The notes under the pieces are model-generated. The model saw nothing but the letters and a program-made list of their open reading frames with translations, had not been told where the DNA came from and did not search any database. This document shows, piece by piece, positions 43,572 to 53,118 of a stretch of DNA of 64,000 bases. Location: the NCBI GenBank assembly GCA_039033215.1, contig JBCCDA010000011.1:3383-67382 (forward strand), read 5' to 3'. Within the stretch, counting starts at the first letter, position 1, and every line of letters begins with the position of its first letter. The translations under genes were made by a program, and so were the position numbers. This stretch comes from Thermohalobaculum sp039033215. GTDB lineage: Bacteria; Pseudomonadota; Alphaproteobacteria; Rhodobacterales; Rhodobacteraceae.

Positions 43572-44588
43572 ATGGCAATCCACACCCCGTTCTTGAAAGG
43601 TGCCGCGTTGGGGGCATTGCTCCTGACAGGTGTGCTGGCCGCGCCCGGACAGGCGCGGGCTGACGACACGATCAACTGCGTCTTCCCATTCTGGTTCGGC
43701 TTTGCGCCCGTCTTCGTCGCACAGAAGGAGGGGTTCTTCGAAGAGGAAGGACTGACCGTCAACACCGCCTTCGATAACGATCGGGCCAACGTGCTACCAG
43801 GGTTGGAGACCGGTGACATCGACTGCACCATGCGCACTATCGGCGAAAGCATGGCGCGCCCGCGCACAACCGAAACCACCGGCACGATCATCGGGACCAT
43901 CGACATCTCAGTCGGCGCAGACGGAGTCGTCGCCGGTCCCGGGATCGAGACGGTGGAAGACCTGATCGGCAAGACCTTCGCGGGTGAGATCAACCACCCG
44001 GGTACCGTACTGGTGCAATACGCGCTGTCTGAGATGGGCAAATCCATCAAGGACCTCGACCTGAGGCTGATCGCCACCGACGACTCTGTTGCTGTTTTCG
44101 AGGATGACGACATTGCGGCAGTCGCCACCTGGGAGCCGATGTTGAGTACCATCGTGAAGGGCACATCTCGCACGGGCTCGAAGGTGCTGATCTCATCGGC
44201 GGACTACGAAGGCCTGATCACCGACATCATACTGGTGAACACCCAGGACTTGAATGCCAACCCCGAGAAGTACGCAAAGTTTCTGCGGGGGATTTACCGT
44301 GCGATCGACCTCTACGTTGCAGACCCTGACAAGTTCATCGCGCTGTCGGCGGGCGAGTTCTCTGTCCCGGACGCCGAGATGAAAGAGGCGTTAGAGGGCG
44401 TGAAGTACACAACTTACGAAGAGACGCTCGCCTACATGCCCTCAGACGGCAACGGCAAGCTGAAGGAGGTGCTGGATGCGTTCAACGAGATCAACATCTC
44501 GCTGGATCTTCAGGACCAGGCCCTTCCTTATGCCCCTTATGTGGATAGTTCCCTTCTTCCCGGGCTCTTTGACGGCAAAACCCGCTGA
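43572..44588 (+). CDS. ABC substrate-binding protein, NitT/TauT (SsuA/THI5-like) family
   Basis: This periplasmic protein has 338 residues. The signal peptide includes GALLLTGVLAAPGQARADD. The mature N-terminus, CVFPFWFGFAPVFVAQKEGFFEEEGLTVN, is the family signature. Relatives bind nitrate, taurine, sulfonates, riboflavin-like or aromatic carboxylates. It follows the CoA-transferase by 255 bases and precedes its permease by 18 bases, so it belongs to the same catabolic cluster. Confidence 0.9.
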   Translation: MAIHTPFLKGAALGALLLTGVLAAPGQARADDTINCVFPFWFGFAPVFVAQKEGFFEEEGLTVNTAFDNDRANVLPGLETGDIDCTMRTIGESMARPRTTETTGTIIGTIDISVGADGVVAGPGIETVEDLIGKTFAGEINHPGTVLVQYALSEMGKSIKDLDLRLIATDDSVAVFEDDDIAAVATWEPMLSTIVKGTSRTGSKVLISSADYEGLITDIILVNTQDLNANPEKYAKFLRGIYRAIDLYVADPDKFIALSAGEFSVPDAEMKEALEGVKYTTYEETLAYMPSDGNGKLKEVLDAFNEINISLDLQDQALPYAPYVDSSLLPGLFDGKTR

Positions 44589-44606
44589 TGACCTGACGCC
44601 GCGGTC

Positions 44607-45389
44607 ATGAGACTGCTTGGCTTTCGCACAACTCTGCCCCGTCGGATCGAGGTCATACTCGGCCTGGCGGGTTTGGCGTTTTTCCTCGGCCTATGGCATG
44701 TCACGGCGATCTCAGGGGTGATCAAGCCGCAGTTTCTGCCGACGCCCTGGGCTGTCGTAGAGGCGTTCGTACGCCTCTTTACAGAACGCAACTTCGCCGC
44801 CGACATCGTGATCAGCATTGGGCGCGTGTGGGCTGCGTTCGCCCTATCGGTCATCATCGCCTTGCCGCTCGGTCTGATGATGTCGTCCTACAGGGCCGTC
44901 GGCGCGACGCTGGAACCCTTCGTCGACTTCGTTCGCTACCTGCCCGTGCCCGCCCTGGTGCCGCTGTTGATCATATGGTTTGGGGTGGGCGAGGCGTCGA
45001 AGATCGCGGTTCTCTGGATGGGCACGTTCTTCCAGCTGCTACTGCTGGTGACAGACGATACCAAGCGGGTGCCCGGAGAATACGTCGAATCCGGCTTCAC
45101 GCTGGGCGCCAACCAATGGCAGATCATTCGCGACATCATCGTTCCAGCCTCACTGCCGAGCATTGTCGACAACCTTAGGATCACGCTGGGCTGGTGTTGG
45201 ACCTATCTGATCATAGCGGAGATCGTGGCGGCCTCCTCCGGGGTCGGTCATGTTATCTGGTCACTCAGGCGCTTTGTGAAGACACCCGAGGTAATGGCCG
45301 GTATCGTCGCAATCGGCATTATCGGCCTCTTGACCGATCAGGCCTTCCGCTACGCGCACAAGCGTTGGTTCCGCTATCAGGGTCGGTGA
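44607..45389 (+). CDS. ABC transporter permease, NitT/TauT family
   Basis: This inner-membrane permease has 260 residues and about six helices. The EAA-type loop is ESGFTLGANQWQIIRDIIVPASLPSIVDNLRITLGW. The start is the ATG at 44607, and its TGA overlaps the ATPase ATG. It works with the binding protein before it and the ATPase after it. Confidence 0.93.
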   Translation: MRLLGFRTTLPRRIEVILGLAGLAFFLGLWHVTAISGVIKPQFLPTPWAVVEAFVRLFTERNFAADIVISIGRVWAAFALSVIIALPLGLMMSSYRAVGATLEPFVDFVRYLPVPALVPLLIIWFGVGEASKIAVLWMGTFFQLLLLVTDDTKRVPGEYVESGFTLGANQWQIIRDIIVPASLPSIVDNLRITLGWCWTYLIIAEIVAASSGVGHVIWSLRRFVKTPEVMAGIVAIGIIGLLTDQAFRYAHKRWFRYQGR

Positions 45390-46192
45390 TGTTTCTGTCG
45401 ATCGAGAACGTGTCCAAGACCTATCGCACCGATGGCGTTGCAACAGAGGTGCTGACGCCCCTGTCGCTGGGGATTGAGCGGGGAGAGATCGTCACCTTCC
45501 TCGGCCCATCTGGCTGCGGAAAGACGACGCTCATGCGAATGGTCGGAGGACTAGAGAGCATCGAGGCTGGGCAGATCAGGCTCGGTGGCGCGGTGCTTGG
45601 TGGGCCGGACCGGCGCCGGGGCATGGTCTTCCAGTCCTATGCCGCGTTCCCCTGGTTGACGGTGCGGGGCAACGTCGCCTTCCCCCTGAAGTACCGTGAC
45701 GACCTGACCGCAGCCCGTAAGTCCGAGATCGTCAATCAGTACCTCGAGATGGTGGGACTGGCGGCGTTCGCGGACGCCTACACGAACCGGATTTCCGGCG
45801 GCATGCGACAGCGGGTGGCGATCGCACGGACGCTCGCCTCCGATCCCGACGTTCTGCTGATGGACGAGCCGTTTGGTGCTCTCGATGCGCTGACGCGGGA
45901 ACACCTGCAGCAGCAGCTCCTTCAGATCAACGCTGAGGAGGAGAAAACGGCGATTTTCGTCACCCACGACGTCGAGGAGGCGATCCTTCTCGCGCACCGT
46001 GTTGTGATCTTCTCGGCAAGGCCCGCGCGGATCATCTCGGTAGTTGACGTCAACGCCCGGCTGAACGGGGCGCCACGGGACCAGCATGTGCGACAGCTCA
46101 CGGGCTTCCAGACGTTGCGTGCCGAGATCCAAGAGATCATCCGCGGCGAGTACAGCCGTGCGAGCCAGGCCGAGGCTGCCAATGCAAGTTGA
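45389..46192 (+). CDS. ABC transporter ATP-binding protein, NitT/TauT family
   Basis: The ATPase has 267 residues. It shows Walker A GPSGCGKTT, the Q-loop VFQSYAAFPWLTV, the signature ISGGMRQRVAIARTL (ISGGM rather than LSGGQ, common in this branch), Walker B VLLMDEPFGALD and H-loop FVTHDVEEA. The start overlaps the permease stop; a longer upstream frame to 45194 is rejected for that reason. The gene ends 11 bases inside the following SDR gene. Confidence 0.94.
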   Translation: MFLSIENVSKTYRTDGVATEVLTPLSLGIERGEIVTFLGPSGCGKTTLMRMVGGLESIEAGQIRLGGAVLGGPDRRRGMVFQSYAAFPWLTVRGNVAFPLKYRDDLTAARKSEIVNQYLEMVGLAAFADAYTNRISGGMRQRVAIARTLASDPDVLLMDEPFGALDALTREHLQQQLLQINAEEEKTAIFVTHDVEEAILLAHRVVIFSARPARIISVVDVNARLNGAPRDQHVRQLTGFQTLRAEIQEIIRGEYSRASQAEAANAS

Positions 46193-46955
46193 CCTGGACA
46201 GCAAGCACGTGCTGGTGACCGGCGGGAACAAGGGGCTCGGCCTCGGAGTCGTGAGAGGATACCTGGACGCGGGTGCGAACATGACCATCGTGGGGGTCGA
46301 GGCAGATGTGCCCGAGGTCGCGGACAAACTGTCGGACACCTGTCAGAGGCGCGTCAGGGGCCTGAAGTGCGACATTGCAGATCTCGCGGCGGTGCAGACA
46401 ATGGCGGCCGAGATCGGGCCCATCGATGTGCTCATCAACAACGCGGGGCTTGAGCTTATCACCCCAATCGATGACCCTGACCCTTCGGTTGATGCAACCT
46501 TTCGCCGGATCATCGAGATCAATGTGATCGGCACGTTCTCGGTCACCCGGGCGCTCTTGCCGCGGATCAGGGATGGCGGACGGATCATCAACACCGCCTC
46601 AATGTGGGGCAAGACGGCGGTCGCCGAGTTCTCGGCGTACTGCGCATCCAAGCATGCGGTGATCGGGTTAACGCGTTCTTTAGCACAGGAGCTGGCGCCG
46701 CGACGGATCTCGGTCAACGCAGTCTGCCCGGGCTGGGTCCGAACCGAAGCCTCGATGCGCTCGCTGGCCGAGATGTCGCGACGTACGGGCCGCACAGAGG
46801 ACGACCTGCTGGCCGAGATCACCGGCGCGCAGGCCTTTGACGGTCTTATGGAACCTGGAGACATGGCGGCAATGTATCTGTTTCTCGGTTCAAGTGCGGC
46901 AGCGAACATCACCGGGCAGGCCTTCACCGTGGACCGCGGGGAGTTGATGCAATGA
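46182..46955 (+). CDS. short-chain dehydrogenase/reductase
   Basis: This NAD(P)-dependent oxidoreductase has 257 residues. The cofactor motif is VTGGNKGLGLG (TGxxxGxG), followed by NNAG and the catalytic Ser of NTASMWGK with YxxxK (YCASK). CPGWVRTEASMRSLAE is in the C-terminal half. The start at 46182 overlaps the ATPase end by 11 bases. It is followed by a second SDR that overlaps it by 4 bases, suggesting sequential alcohol or ketone conversions. Confidence 0.92.
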   Translation: MQVDLDSKHVLVTGGNKGLGLGVVRGYLDAGANMTIVGVEADVPEVADKLSDTCQRRVRGLKCDIADLAAVQTMAAEIGPIDVLINNAGLELITPIDDPDPSVDATFRRIIEINVIGTFSVTRALLPRIRDGGRIINTASMWGKTAVAEFSAYCASKHAVIGLTRSLAQELAPRRISVNAVCPGWVRTEASMRSLAEMSRRTGRTEDDLLAEITGAQAFDGLMEPGDMAAMYLFLGSSAAANITGQAFTVDRGELMQ

Positions 46956-47668
46956 CGTTTGCCGGTAGGAGGGTTCTGATCACCGGGCCCGCCAGCGGAA
47001 TTGGTCGCGCAACCGCTTTGGCATTCGCGCAACAAGGCGCTCGGCTGGTGTTGGCTGACGTGGGCGATATGGAGCCGACCATTGCTGAGCTCCCTGGCTC
47101 AACCACGGTCACCGCCATGCGCTGCGATGTCTCGACCCCAGCAAGCGTGGACGCACTCTATGCCAAGGCCGGTCCGGTGGACATCGCCGTGAACTGCGCC
47201 GGTATCTTGGTGGGCGGCACAATCACCGAGATGACCGCCGAATCCTTCGACCGCCAGATCAACGTGAACCTGCGCGGGTCGTTCCTGATCGCTCAGGGAG
47301 CCGTGAGGGCCATGCCGCAGGGCGGGCGCCTTATCCTGATCGCGTCAGAGCTGGCGCATCTTGGCAGGGCCGGGGCGTCTGCCTACTGCGCGTCAAAGGC
47401 TGGCGTGATCGGACTGGTACGTGCGCTGGCCCGTGAATGTGCGCCCGGCATTCTGGTCAATGCCGTCGCGCCCGGGCCGATTGATACGCCCATGCTCGAC
47501 ATCCCCACCATGACGCCCGAAAAACTAGCCGCAGAGACAGCCAACCCGCTTGGTCGCGTCGGGCAGCCCGAGGAGGTTGCCGCTGCAATCCTGTTTCTTG
47601 CAGGACCAGGTGGCAGCCTGATGACCGGTCAGACGATTTGCCCAAGTGGTGGCGCCGTAATGCTATGA
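46952..47668 (+). CDS. short-chain dehydrogenase/reductase (second of pair)
   Basis: This SDR has 238 residues. Signatures are the cofactor site ITGPASGIGRATALAFA, NCAG, the catalytic Ser/Tyr/Lys region (LIASELAHLGRAGASAYCASKAG) and NAVAPGPIDTPM. It differs clearly from the preceding SDR (for example NCAG versus NNAG), so it is probably not a recent duplicate. It is the last gene of the operon that starts at 39079. Confidence 0.92.
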   Translation: MTFAGRRVLITGPASGIGRATALAFAQQGARLVLADVGDMEPTIAELPGSTTVTAMRCDVSTPASVDALYAKAGPVDIAVNCAGILVGGTITEMTAESFDRQINVNLRGSFLIAQGAVRAMPQGGRLILIASELAHLGRAGASAYCASKAGVIGLVRALARECAPGILVNAVAPGPIDTPMLDIPTMTPEKLAAETANPLGRVGQPEEVAAAILFLAGPGGSLMTGQTICPSGGAVML

Positions 47669-47974
47669 ATCCATGTGAGGGACAGCGGATACGCCGGCGC
47701 TCGCTGCCCGCTCCTCCACCGGAGATGCGTCTGCGGCATGGCGGGCGGCAAGTCGGGCACTACGATCCATCACAAACAAGTACTGCCTGATTAGCGGTCA
47801 TGTCGGTTCAGAAACCGAAATATTGCCCAAACAATGAACGGTTATGGAAGAGCTGGTGCGAAGATGGGCAAATGACTTGTCGATCGTCCTTGCACCATCT
47901 TCCTAGGGTGTCATAGCGTTTGGCTGGCGGCTGCCTCTTCGGCACGACGCCAGAAACTGCTGACAGGGGGCATC
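47669..47974. other. intergenic region between SDR and TRAP genes
   Basis: No convincing gene is seen in these 306 bases. A partly matched inverted repeat near 47681-47712 (GGGACAGCG with CGCTGCCCG) could end the upstream operon. The last 100 bases before the TRAP binding-protein ATG must hold its promoter, but I see no certain -35/-10 pair. Confidence 0.4.
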
Positions 47975-49075
47975 ATGTTTCGACACCTTAAGAATGTAGG
48001 GCACAGTCTCGCACTGGGTCTTTCACTAGTACTGTCTGGGGCGACCGTCGCCGCTGCGCAGGACACCTTCCAAATGCGGGTCCAAACCGCGATCCCATCT
48101 GGTGCAATGTCGTTTGAGATGCTCGAGCGGTTTGCCGAGCGCATTGACACAATGTCGGGTGGTCGGCTGAAGGTGCGGGTGCTCGCCTCGGGTGCAGTTG
48201 TGCCCTCGCAACAGATCCTCGAAGCCGTTGACACTGGTCTCATCGAAGCTGGCTTCGCCTGGCCTCAGTTCTGGTCGGGCAAGAACTCTGCGACCGCCCT
48301 GTTCAGCAACACGCCGGTTTGGCCGCGGGCTGGACTTGATCAGCTGACGCATCTCGCGTGGATGTACGAGGGCGGCGGACAGGAGCTTTACACTGAGCTC
48401 CTACAAGAGGTGATCGGGGTAAACGTGGTGTCGTTCTTCGTTACGCCGTCCGGCTGGCAGCCCTTGGGATGGTTCAAAGGTCCGCTCGCGGGCATTGAGC
48501 AGTTCCGAAGCATCAAGTACCGCTCACCCCCAGGCATTGCGGGAAAGATCTTCCAGGAGGCGGGCATTTCTGCGGTGTTCATGCCCGGCTCGGAGATTTT
48601 GCCAGCGGCCGAACGCGGCGTGATTGACGCTGCTGAGTGGATCAACCCTGTCGAAGACCTTCCATTCGGTTTTCACCAGGTGTTTGATCACTACTACCTT
48701 GCTTCCATGCACCAGTTTGTCGACGTCGGTGAGATTGTGGTGAACGGTGATTTCTGGGCAAGCTTGCCCCCAGATCTCCAGGAGATGGTCCGCGTTGCAG
48801 CGCGCGCTACGATCATCGACACCTACATGGCCGATATCGCGCGAAATGCGGCAGCCATCGAGACCTTGAGAAGTGAGCACGGCGTCACCGTGGCGCCAAC
48901 CCCTGCGGACATCCACAACGCGTTGATGGAGGCTGGCGGCGTCGTGCTTGAGAAGGGAGCGGCGGAGAACCCGTTCTTCAAGAGGGTTGTCGAACATCAG
49001 GAAGCGTTTGCCGATAAGGTCAAACCCTCTTGGGGCGCGGTGCTCAAGATATATGGAGATCTTGAGGTCGAGTGA
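47975..49075 (+). CDS. TRAP transporter substrate-binding protein, DctP family
   Basis: This periplasmic binding protein has 366 residues. The Sec signal peptide ends about residue 29 (GATVAAAQD). The mature core has the family layout: MSFEMLERFAERIDTMSGGRLKVRVLASG, the conserved Arg region SIKYRSPPGIAGKIFQE and GVIDAAEWINPVEDL. TRAP systems import carboxylates, keto acids or related acids with a sodium gradient. The small and large permease genes follow, after two hairpins. Confidence 0.93.
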   Translation: MFRHLKNVGHSLALGLSLVLSGATVAAAQDTFQMRVQTAIPSGAMSFEMLERFAERIDTMSGGRLKVRVLASGAVVPSQQILEAVDTGLIEAGFAWPQFWSGKNSATALFSNTPVWPRAGLDQLTHLAWMYEGGGQELYTELLQEVIGVNVVSFFVTPSGWQPLGWFKGPLAGIEQFRSIKYRSPPGIAGKIFQEAGISAVFMPGSEILPAAERGVIDAAEWINPVEDLPFGFHQVFDHYYLASMHQFVDVGEIVVNGDFWASLPPDLQEMVRVAARATIIDTYMADIARNAAAIETLRSEHGVTVAPTPADIHNALMEAGGVVLEKGAAENPFFKRVVEHQEAFADKVKPSWGAVLKIYGDLEVE

Positions 49076-49083
49076 CGGAAGTA

Positions 49084-49152
49084 GTCGGGCTTCGCTTAAG
49101 GCCGCCCGACGATCATCTGACGCGCAGCTGTGTGATAGCCACGCAGCTGCGC
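49084..49152 (+). terminator. tandem hairpins between TRAP binding protein and permease genes
   Basis: Two perfect inverted repeats lie just after the binding-protein stop: GTCGGGC/GCCCGAC (49084-49110) and GCGCAGCTG/CAGCTGCGC (49122-49152). There is no T-run. They probably protect the upstream message or reduce read-through, which favours excess binding protein. Confidence 0.65.
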
Positions 49153-49235
49153 ACCTCACATTGAATTCGGACACGCCTCTGGTGTTGAAACGTGGCGTTT
49201 CGGCGGTGAAGCCGCGCTCATGGGGATGACACACA

Positions 49236-49826
49236 ATGAACCCCGCACCAACGACCTCCGATCATCCTCTACAAGACCAACCGATCGAGACGCCGCCTCC
49301 AGGACCTGGATGGTCTGCGCTTGAGAAGGTCACGAAGACGATTGATTCCATTTCCGAGTGGTCGGGGCGAATCGCCAGTTTTCTGATCATCGGTCTGATT
49401 GTGACGATGGTCTACGAGGTAGTAGCCCGGTATTTCTTTGCCAGCCCAACAATCTGGGCGAGTGACATGACCTACATGCTATATGGGTCAATGTTCATGC
49501 TGGGGGCTGCGTATACACTCCGCCACCGCGGCCACATTCGGACAGACTTTCTGTACGGTAACTTCCCGGTTCGCGTCCAAGGCGCAATCGACACAGTCGC
49601 GTATCTGTTGCTGTTTCTGCCCGCCATTACGTTTTTTCTCTGGTACGGCTGGCAGTCCTTCTACTCATCATGGCAGCTGGGCGAGCGGGCGATCACGAGC
49701 CCATGGGCGCCTGTGATCTACCCGTTCAGGGCAGTCCTTCCAATCACCGCGGTGTTGCTCATCCTCCAAGGCGTCTCAGAGAGCCTGAAGAGCATTCATG
49801 CCGTCGTCTACGCGAGATGGCCATGA
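49236..49826 (+). CDS. TRAP transporter small permease, DctQ family
   Basis: This membrane protein has 196 residues and four helices. The first follows a soluble N-terminal stretch of about 45 residues (SGRIASFLIIGLIVTMVYEVVARYFF). WASDMTYMLYGSMFMLGAAYTLRHRGHIRTDF is the DctQ hallmark. Its stop overlaps the large-permease start (ATGA). Confidence 0.92.
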   Translation: MNPAPTTSDHPLQDQPIETPPPGPGWSALEKVTKTIDSISEWSGRIASFLIIGLIVTMVYEVVARYFFASPTIWASDMTYMLYGSMFMLGAAYTLRHRGHIRTDFLYGNFPVRVQGAIDTVAYLLLFLPAITFFLWYGWQSFYSSWQLGERAITSPWAPVIYPFRAVLPITAVLLILQGVSESLKSIHAVVYARWP

Positions 49827-51142
49827 GTCCGGAAATCCTGGGGCTTTACCTGCTCGCCGGGCTGTTCGTGCTGATCCTATTCGGCTTTCCAATCGCCTTC
49901 ACGTTGATCTTTGTTGCGGGAATTGCTGGCCTGATTGGCATCGGTCACGGCGTTTTTCAAATGATGGTCGTGCAGTTCGAGCACACCATGGAGATCTCAA
50001 CGCTCGCGGCCATTCCGCTGTTCGTCTTCATGGGTCTGATCCTCGAGCGAGCATCCCTCATGGATCGCTTGTTCGGGGCTTTCCGGCTCTTGTTTGCGCC
50101 GCTGAATGGCTCGTTGTACTTGGCCGTCATTCTGACCGCTGCGGTGTTTGCGATGGCGACAGGCATTGTCGGGGCATCGGTGACCGTTATCGGATTAATG
50201 GCCGGTAAGCTGATGATCCGGGCCGGTTACGACGCGCGGCTATCCGCTGGTGCGATTGCCGCCGGAGGTACGCTAGGCATTCTCATCCCGCCCAGCATCA
50301 TGCTGGTTGTTCTGGGGCCTATCCTGCGTGTGTCGATCTTGGAGCTCTTTGCCGCCGCGGTAATTCCCGGCTTGATGCTCGCCACGCTCTTCACAGTCTA
50401 CTGCATAGCTCGGTGCTACTTTCAACCGCATCTTGGGCCAGCATTGCCGGTTGAAGAACGGGCACCATCAACCATGCACGTTGTTCGCGAGTTCGCCATT
50501 GGCGTCATTCCGCTTTCGGTGGTGATCGCCGCAACGCTTGGAAGCATTCTGGCCGGGTTGGCGACACCAACAGAGGCAGCTGGCATGGGAGCGTTCGGCG
50601 CAATCCTGCTCACCTTGGCCTATCGACGCATGACATGGGAAAAGTTCCGCGGCGCGATGATGCAGACACTGCAGACCTCCAGCATGGTGCTCGTGCTCAT
50701 TGCCGCGGCAAACTTCTTTGGCGCGGTCTTCTCCCTTCTAGGAACGCCCTTTCTCATCACGGAGTGGTTGCTTGATTTGGGCCTCTCCAACATCAAGCTG
50801 CTGTTTCTGCTCATGATGATGATGTTTCTGCTAGGCTGGTTCCTGGATTGGGCACCGATCGTGTTGATCTTCATTCCCGTGATGTTCCCGGTGATCCAAG
50901 AGCTCGACGTCAACATGGTCTGGTTCGGCGCAATGGTTGCGGTCTGCCTGCAGACGGCGTGGTTATCTCCCCCCGTTGCCCTGTCGGCATACTTTTTGAA
51001 AGGCGTTATGCCCGAATGGGAACTCAAGGACATCTATCTGGGTATGGTGCAGTTTCTTGGGTTGCAGCTCACTGGCCTGCTTCTGCTCGCCGTATTCCCA
51101 CAGATCGCACTTTGGTTGCCCAGCGTGCTTCTTGGTCGCTAG
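49823..51142 (+). CDS. TRAP transporter large permease, DctM family
   Basis: This membrane protein has 439 residues and about 12 helices. Seen are FGFPIAFTLIFVAGIAGLIG near the start, IPLFVFMGLILERA, GAIAAGGTLGILIPPSIMLVVLGP (the TRAP signature loop) and WLSPPVALSAYFLKGVMP near the end. The ATG at 49823 overlaps the small-permease stop by 4 bases. It is convergent with the PrpD-type gene at 51293. Confidence 0.94.
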   Translation: MSPEILGLYLLAGLFVLILFGFPIAFTLIFVAGIAGLIGIGHGVFQMMVVQFEHTMEISTLAAIPLFVFMGLILERASLMDRLFGAFRLLFAPLNGSLYLAVILTAAVFAMATGIVGASVTVIGLMAGKLMIRAGYDARLSAGAIAAGGTLGILIPPSIMLVVLGPILRVSILELFAAAVIPGLMLATLFTVYCIARCYFQPHLGPALPVEERAPSTMHVVREFAIGVIPLSVVIAATLGSILAGLATPTEAAGMGAFGAILLTLAYRRMTWEKFRGAMMQTLQTSSMVLVLIAAANFFGAVFSLLGTPFLITEWLLDLGLSNIKLLFLLMMMMFLLGWFLDWAPIVLIFIPVMFPVIQELDVNMVWFGAMVAVCLQTAWLSPPVALSAYFLKGVMPEWELKDIYLGMVQFLGLQLTGLLLLAVFPQIALWLPSVLLGR

Positions 51143-51292
51143 CTATGGCGCGTTCGGCCGTCCTGACCAGGCCCACCACAGGCAGCGGGTTGGTTCTTCG
51201 AATACTGAGCGTTCGGCTTCCAAACAACCTGAACTGCCGGCATCACGACTAGGGATCAAACGACCCAGTCTTGCGATTATTCGTGAGGCGCC

Positions 51293-52663
51293 TCATCCCC
51301 CACCTTCCGGGACCATGAGGTCGACGAGTCGCGAAACGTCCGGCAGTGTTTCTAGTCTGCTGACTGCCTCCACCAGTGCGTCGGCTTGCCGGGGTGTGGG
51401 CGCGCCGGACGATCGCGCGCAGTTCAAGTGGAACTTTTCAACTCGTGCGGCATCGCTCATCGGATTTTGAGGCGCACCATAGACATGGTCCACACGGAGG
51501 CTGTGCACACCGCCGTTCTGTAGACTTATCGACACCTCCACAGGGGTCAACGCGTTCGGATCACCGGGCGCGATCTCTACGTTGACAGCCCGGGCCAGTG
51601 CCTGACGGGCTGGATCTGCGTATGCAGCATCGTTGAAGTCAGCCAGACCGACTGTTCCACGCAGCAGTGCACACGCAGCAACATATGGCGCGCAAAGCCG
51701 GGCATAGTTGATGTCCATCTCTGTCTTCACCGGGCGCCCAACAAGGTGGTGCACAAGCGGTGGGACGTGTGCCGTGATACTGTAAATTGAGGTGGGATCT
51801 ATTCCGTACACCCGTTTCAGTTCCAGACAGCCGTCGGCAATTCCGTGCGTTGCCCGGCCAGATGGGAACGGTTTGTACGCCAGTTCGTTGACCCGCCACT
51901 TCTTGCCAAGTGAGCTCAAGATCGGTCCGGGGTCGCCACTCTCTTCGATCAGTCGATAGTAGCCAAATGGTCCTTCGAGAATGTTCTCAGGGCCTGTGAA
52001 GCCGCCTGCTGCCAGATCGCAAGCCATGACAGCGTTGCGGGCATTGAAGCCCATCTGCATAGCCAACATCATCGACCCTTCGGTATGAGCCTGCATTGTG
52101 CCGCCCATCTGCCCGTAGGCCAGCGAGAACGCATTGACCATCTGGCACTGGTCGAGACCCATCAGCTTGCCCAGCGCCGCAGCGCCGCCAAACGCGCCCA
52201 CAGTGGCCGGGCGGAAGAACCGCAGACCAGATGTTGATGCCAAGCCGATGCAGGAAGCTACGTCCACGCCAACAACAACCGCCTCGATCAAGGCCTCACC
52301 CGATACCTTCCCAAGGCGCTCAGCCCCTGCCAGAGCGACTGGCAATACGATTGTCATGACATGGGCCACAGCGGCTTCGTGCAAACAGTCGTATTCCGAA
52401 TTGTGGATCTGATAAGCATTGCACAGCGCTGCCGCCTGCGCCGGCAGTCTTTGGCCCGTCGTCCAGACTCGGGCGTCTTTACCAACGCCTGCAGTACACA
52501 TTGCATGAGGCAGGCTCGCAGCCATCGGGCCGCTACTGCCGCCAATCCCGACGCCTAAAGTGTCCAAGATGAACGACTTGGCCTTGGCGATCGTATCGTT
52601 GTCAAACACCACGAACTGGGTCTCGACGACATGGGCTGCAAACGCATGTATCGCATCCGCCAT
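51293..52663 (-). CDS. MmgE/PrpD-family protein (second copy)
   Basis: This family member has 456 residues from the ATG at 52663, preceded by a GAGGGATC site. It has AKSFILDTLGVGIGGSSGPMA, NAYQIHNSEYDCLHEAAVAH (where the first copy has HGLDFDDTH), RPATVGAFGGAA and KPFPSGRATHGIADG. Only moderate resemblance to the copy at 39585 is visible, so they are probably not a tandem duplicate. It sits between the TRAP importer and the amidase and is divergent from the amidase. Reaction unknown within the dehydratase/decarboxylase family. Confidence 0.88.
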   Translation of the reverse strand: MADAIHAFAAHVVETQFVVFDNDTIAKAKSFILDTLGVGIGGSSGPMAASLPHAMCTAGVGKDARVWTTGQRLPAQAAALCNAYQIHNSEYDCLHEAAVAHVMTIVLPVALAGAERLGKVSGEALIEAVVVGVDVASCIGLASTSGLRFFRPATVGAFGGAAALGKLMGLDQCQMVNAFSLAYGQMGGTMQAHTEGSMMLAMQMGFNARNAVMACDLAAGGFTGPENILEGPFGYYRLIEESGDPGPILSSLGKKWRVNELAYKPFPSGRATHGIADGCLELKRVYGIDPTSIYSITAHVPPLVHHLVGRPVKTEMDINYARLCAPYVAACALLRGTVGLADFNDAAYADPARQALARAVNVEIAPGDPNALTPVEVSISLQNGGVHSLRVDHVYGAPQNPMSDAARVEKFHLNCARSSGAPTPRQADALVEAVSRLETLPDVSRLVDLMVPEGGG

Positions 52664-53118
52664 ATGAGATCCCTCATTTTCGTGGTGTTTGCAGATCCTT
52701 AGCGCAAAGTTGCGGGAGGGCGCGACGACAAATGAGCAGGGCGAGAGCACAGCTGTGTCCGGGTGTCGCCGCGGCACAGTCATTGAGACCAGAAGTCCCA
52801 ACAACGCAACTTCTGTTAGCAGGAGCCTTGCGAAGCGGTACTAGCACCAACCTGGACTCCGTTAGCTGGCAGGCCTGAACCGTGCGACTTACTCCCGACT
52901 TCGCCATCGGCGATCGATGCGGCGATAAGTGCCCAATGGAAATGTACGGCAACGAACATCGCGCCCCGCTTGAGTCGATCAGACATTTAGTGGGTTAGCC
53001 AACTTGCCGACACCGCATACGCTGTGACATCAACCAACCTAGTGCCCTCGCGGGCGGTCGGGCCCGGGCTGCAGCTCGGGCGCGAGTCCAATACCCAAAA
53101 CCCCAGGGGACATCACTC
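52664..53118. other. divergent intergenic region, PrpD-type / amidase
   Basis: No gene is seen in these 455 bases beyond an uncertain upstream extension of the PrpD-type frame. The region must contain both divergent promoters. An AGGGGAC site lies just before the amidase ATG. I found no clear operator. Confidence 0.4.

Noticed and set aside
53030..53100. tRNA-like or structured RNA in the GC-rich stretch before the amidase
   Set aside because: No cloverleaf or conserved T-arm could be built; the GC-rich palindromic bases are short and isolated.
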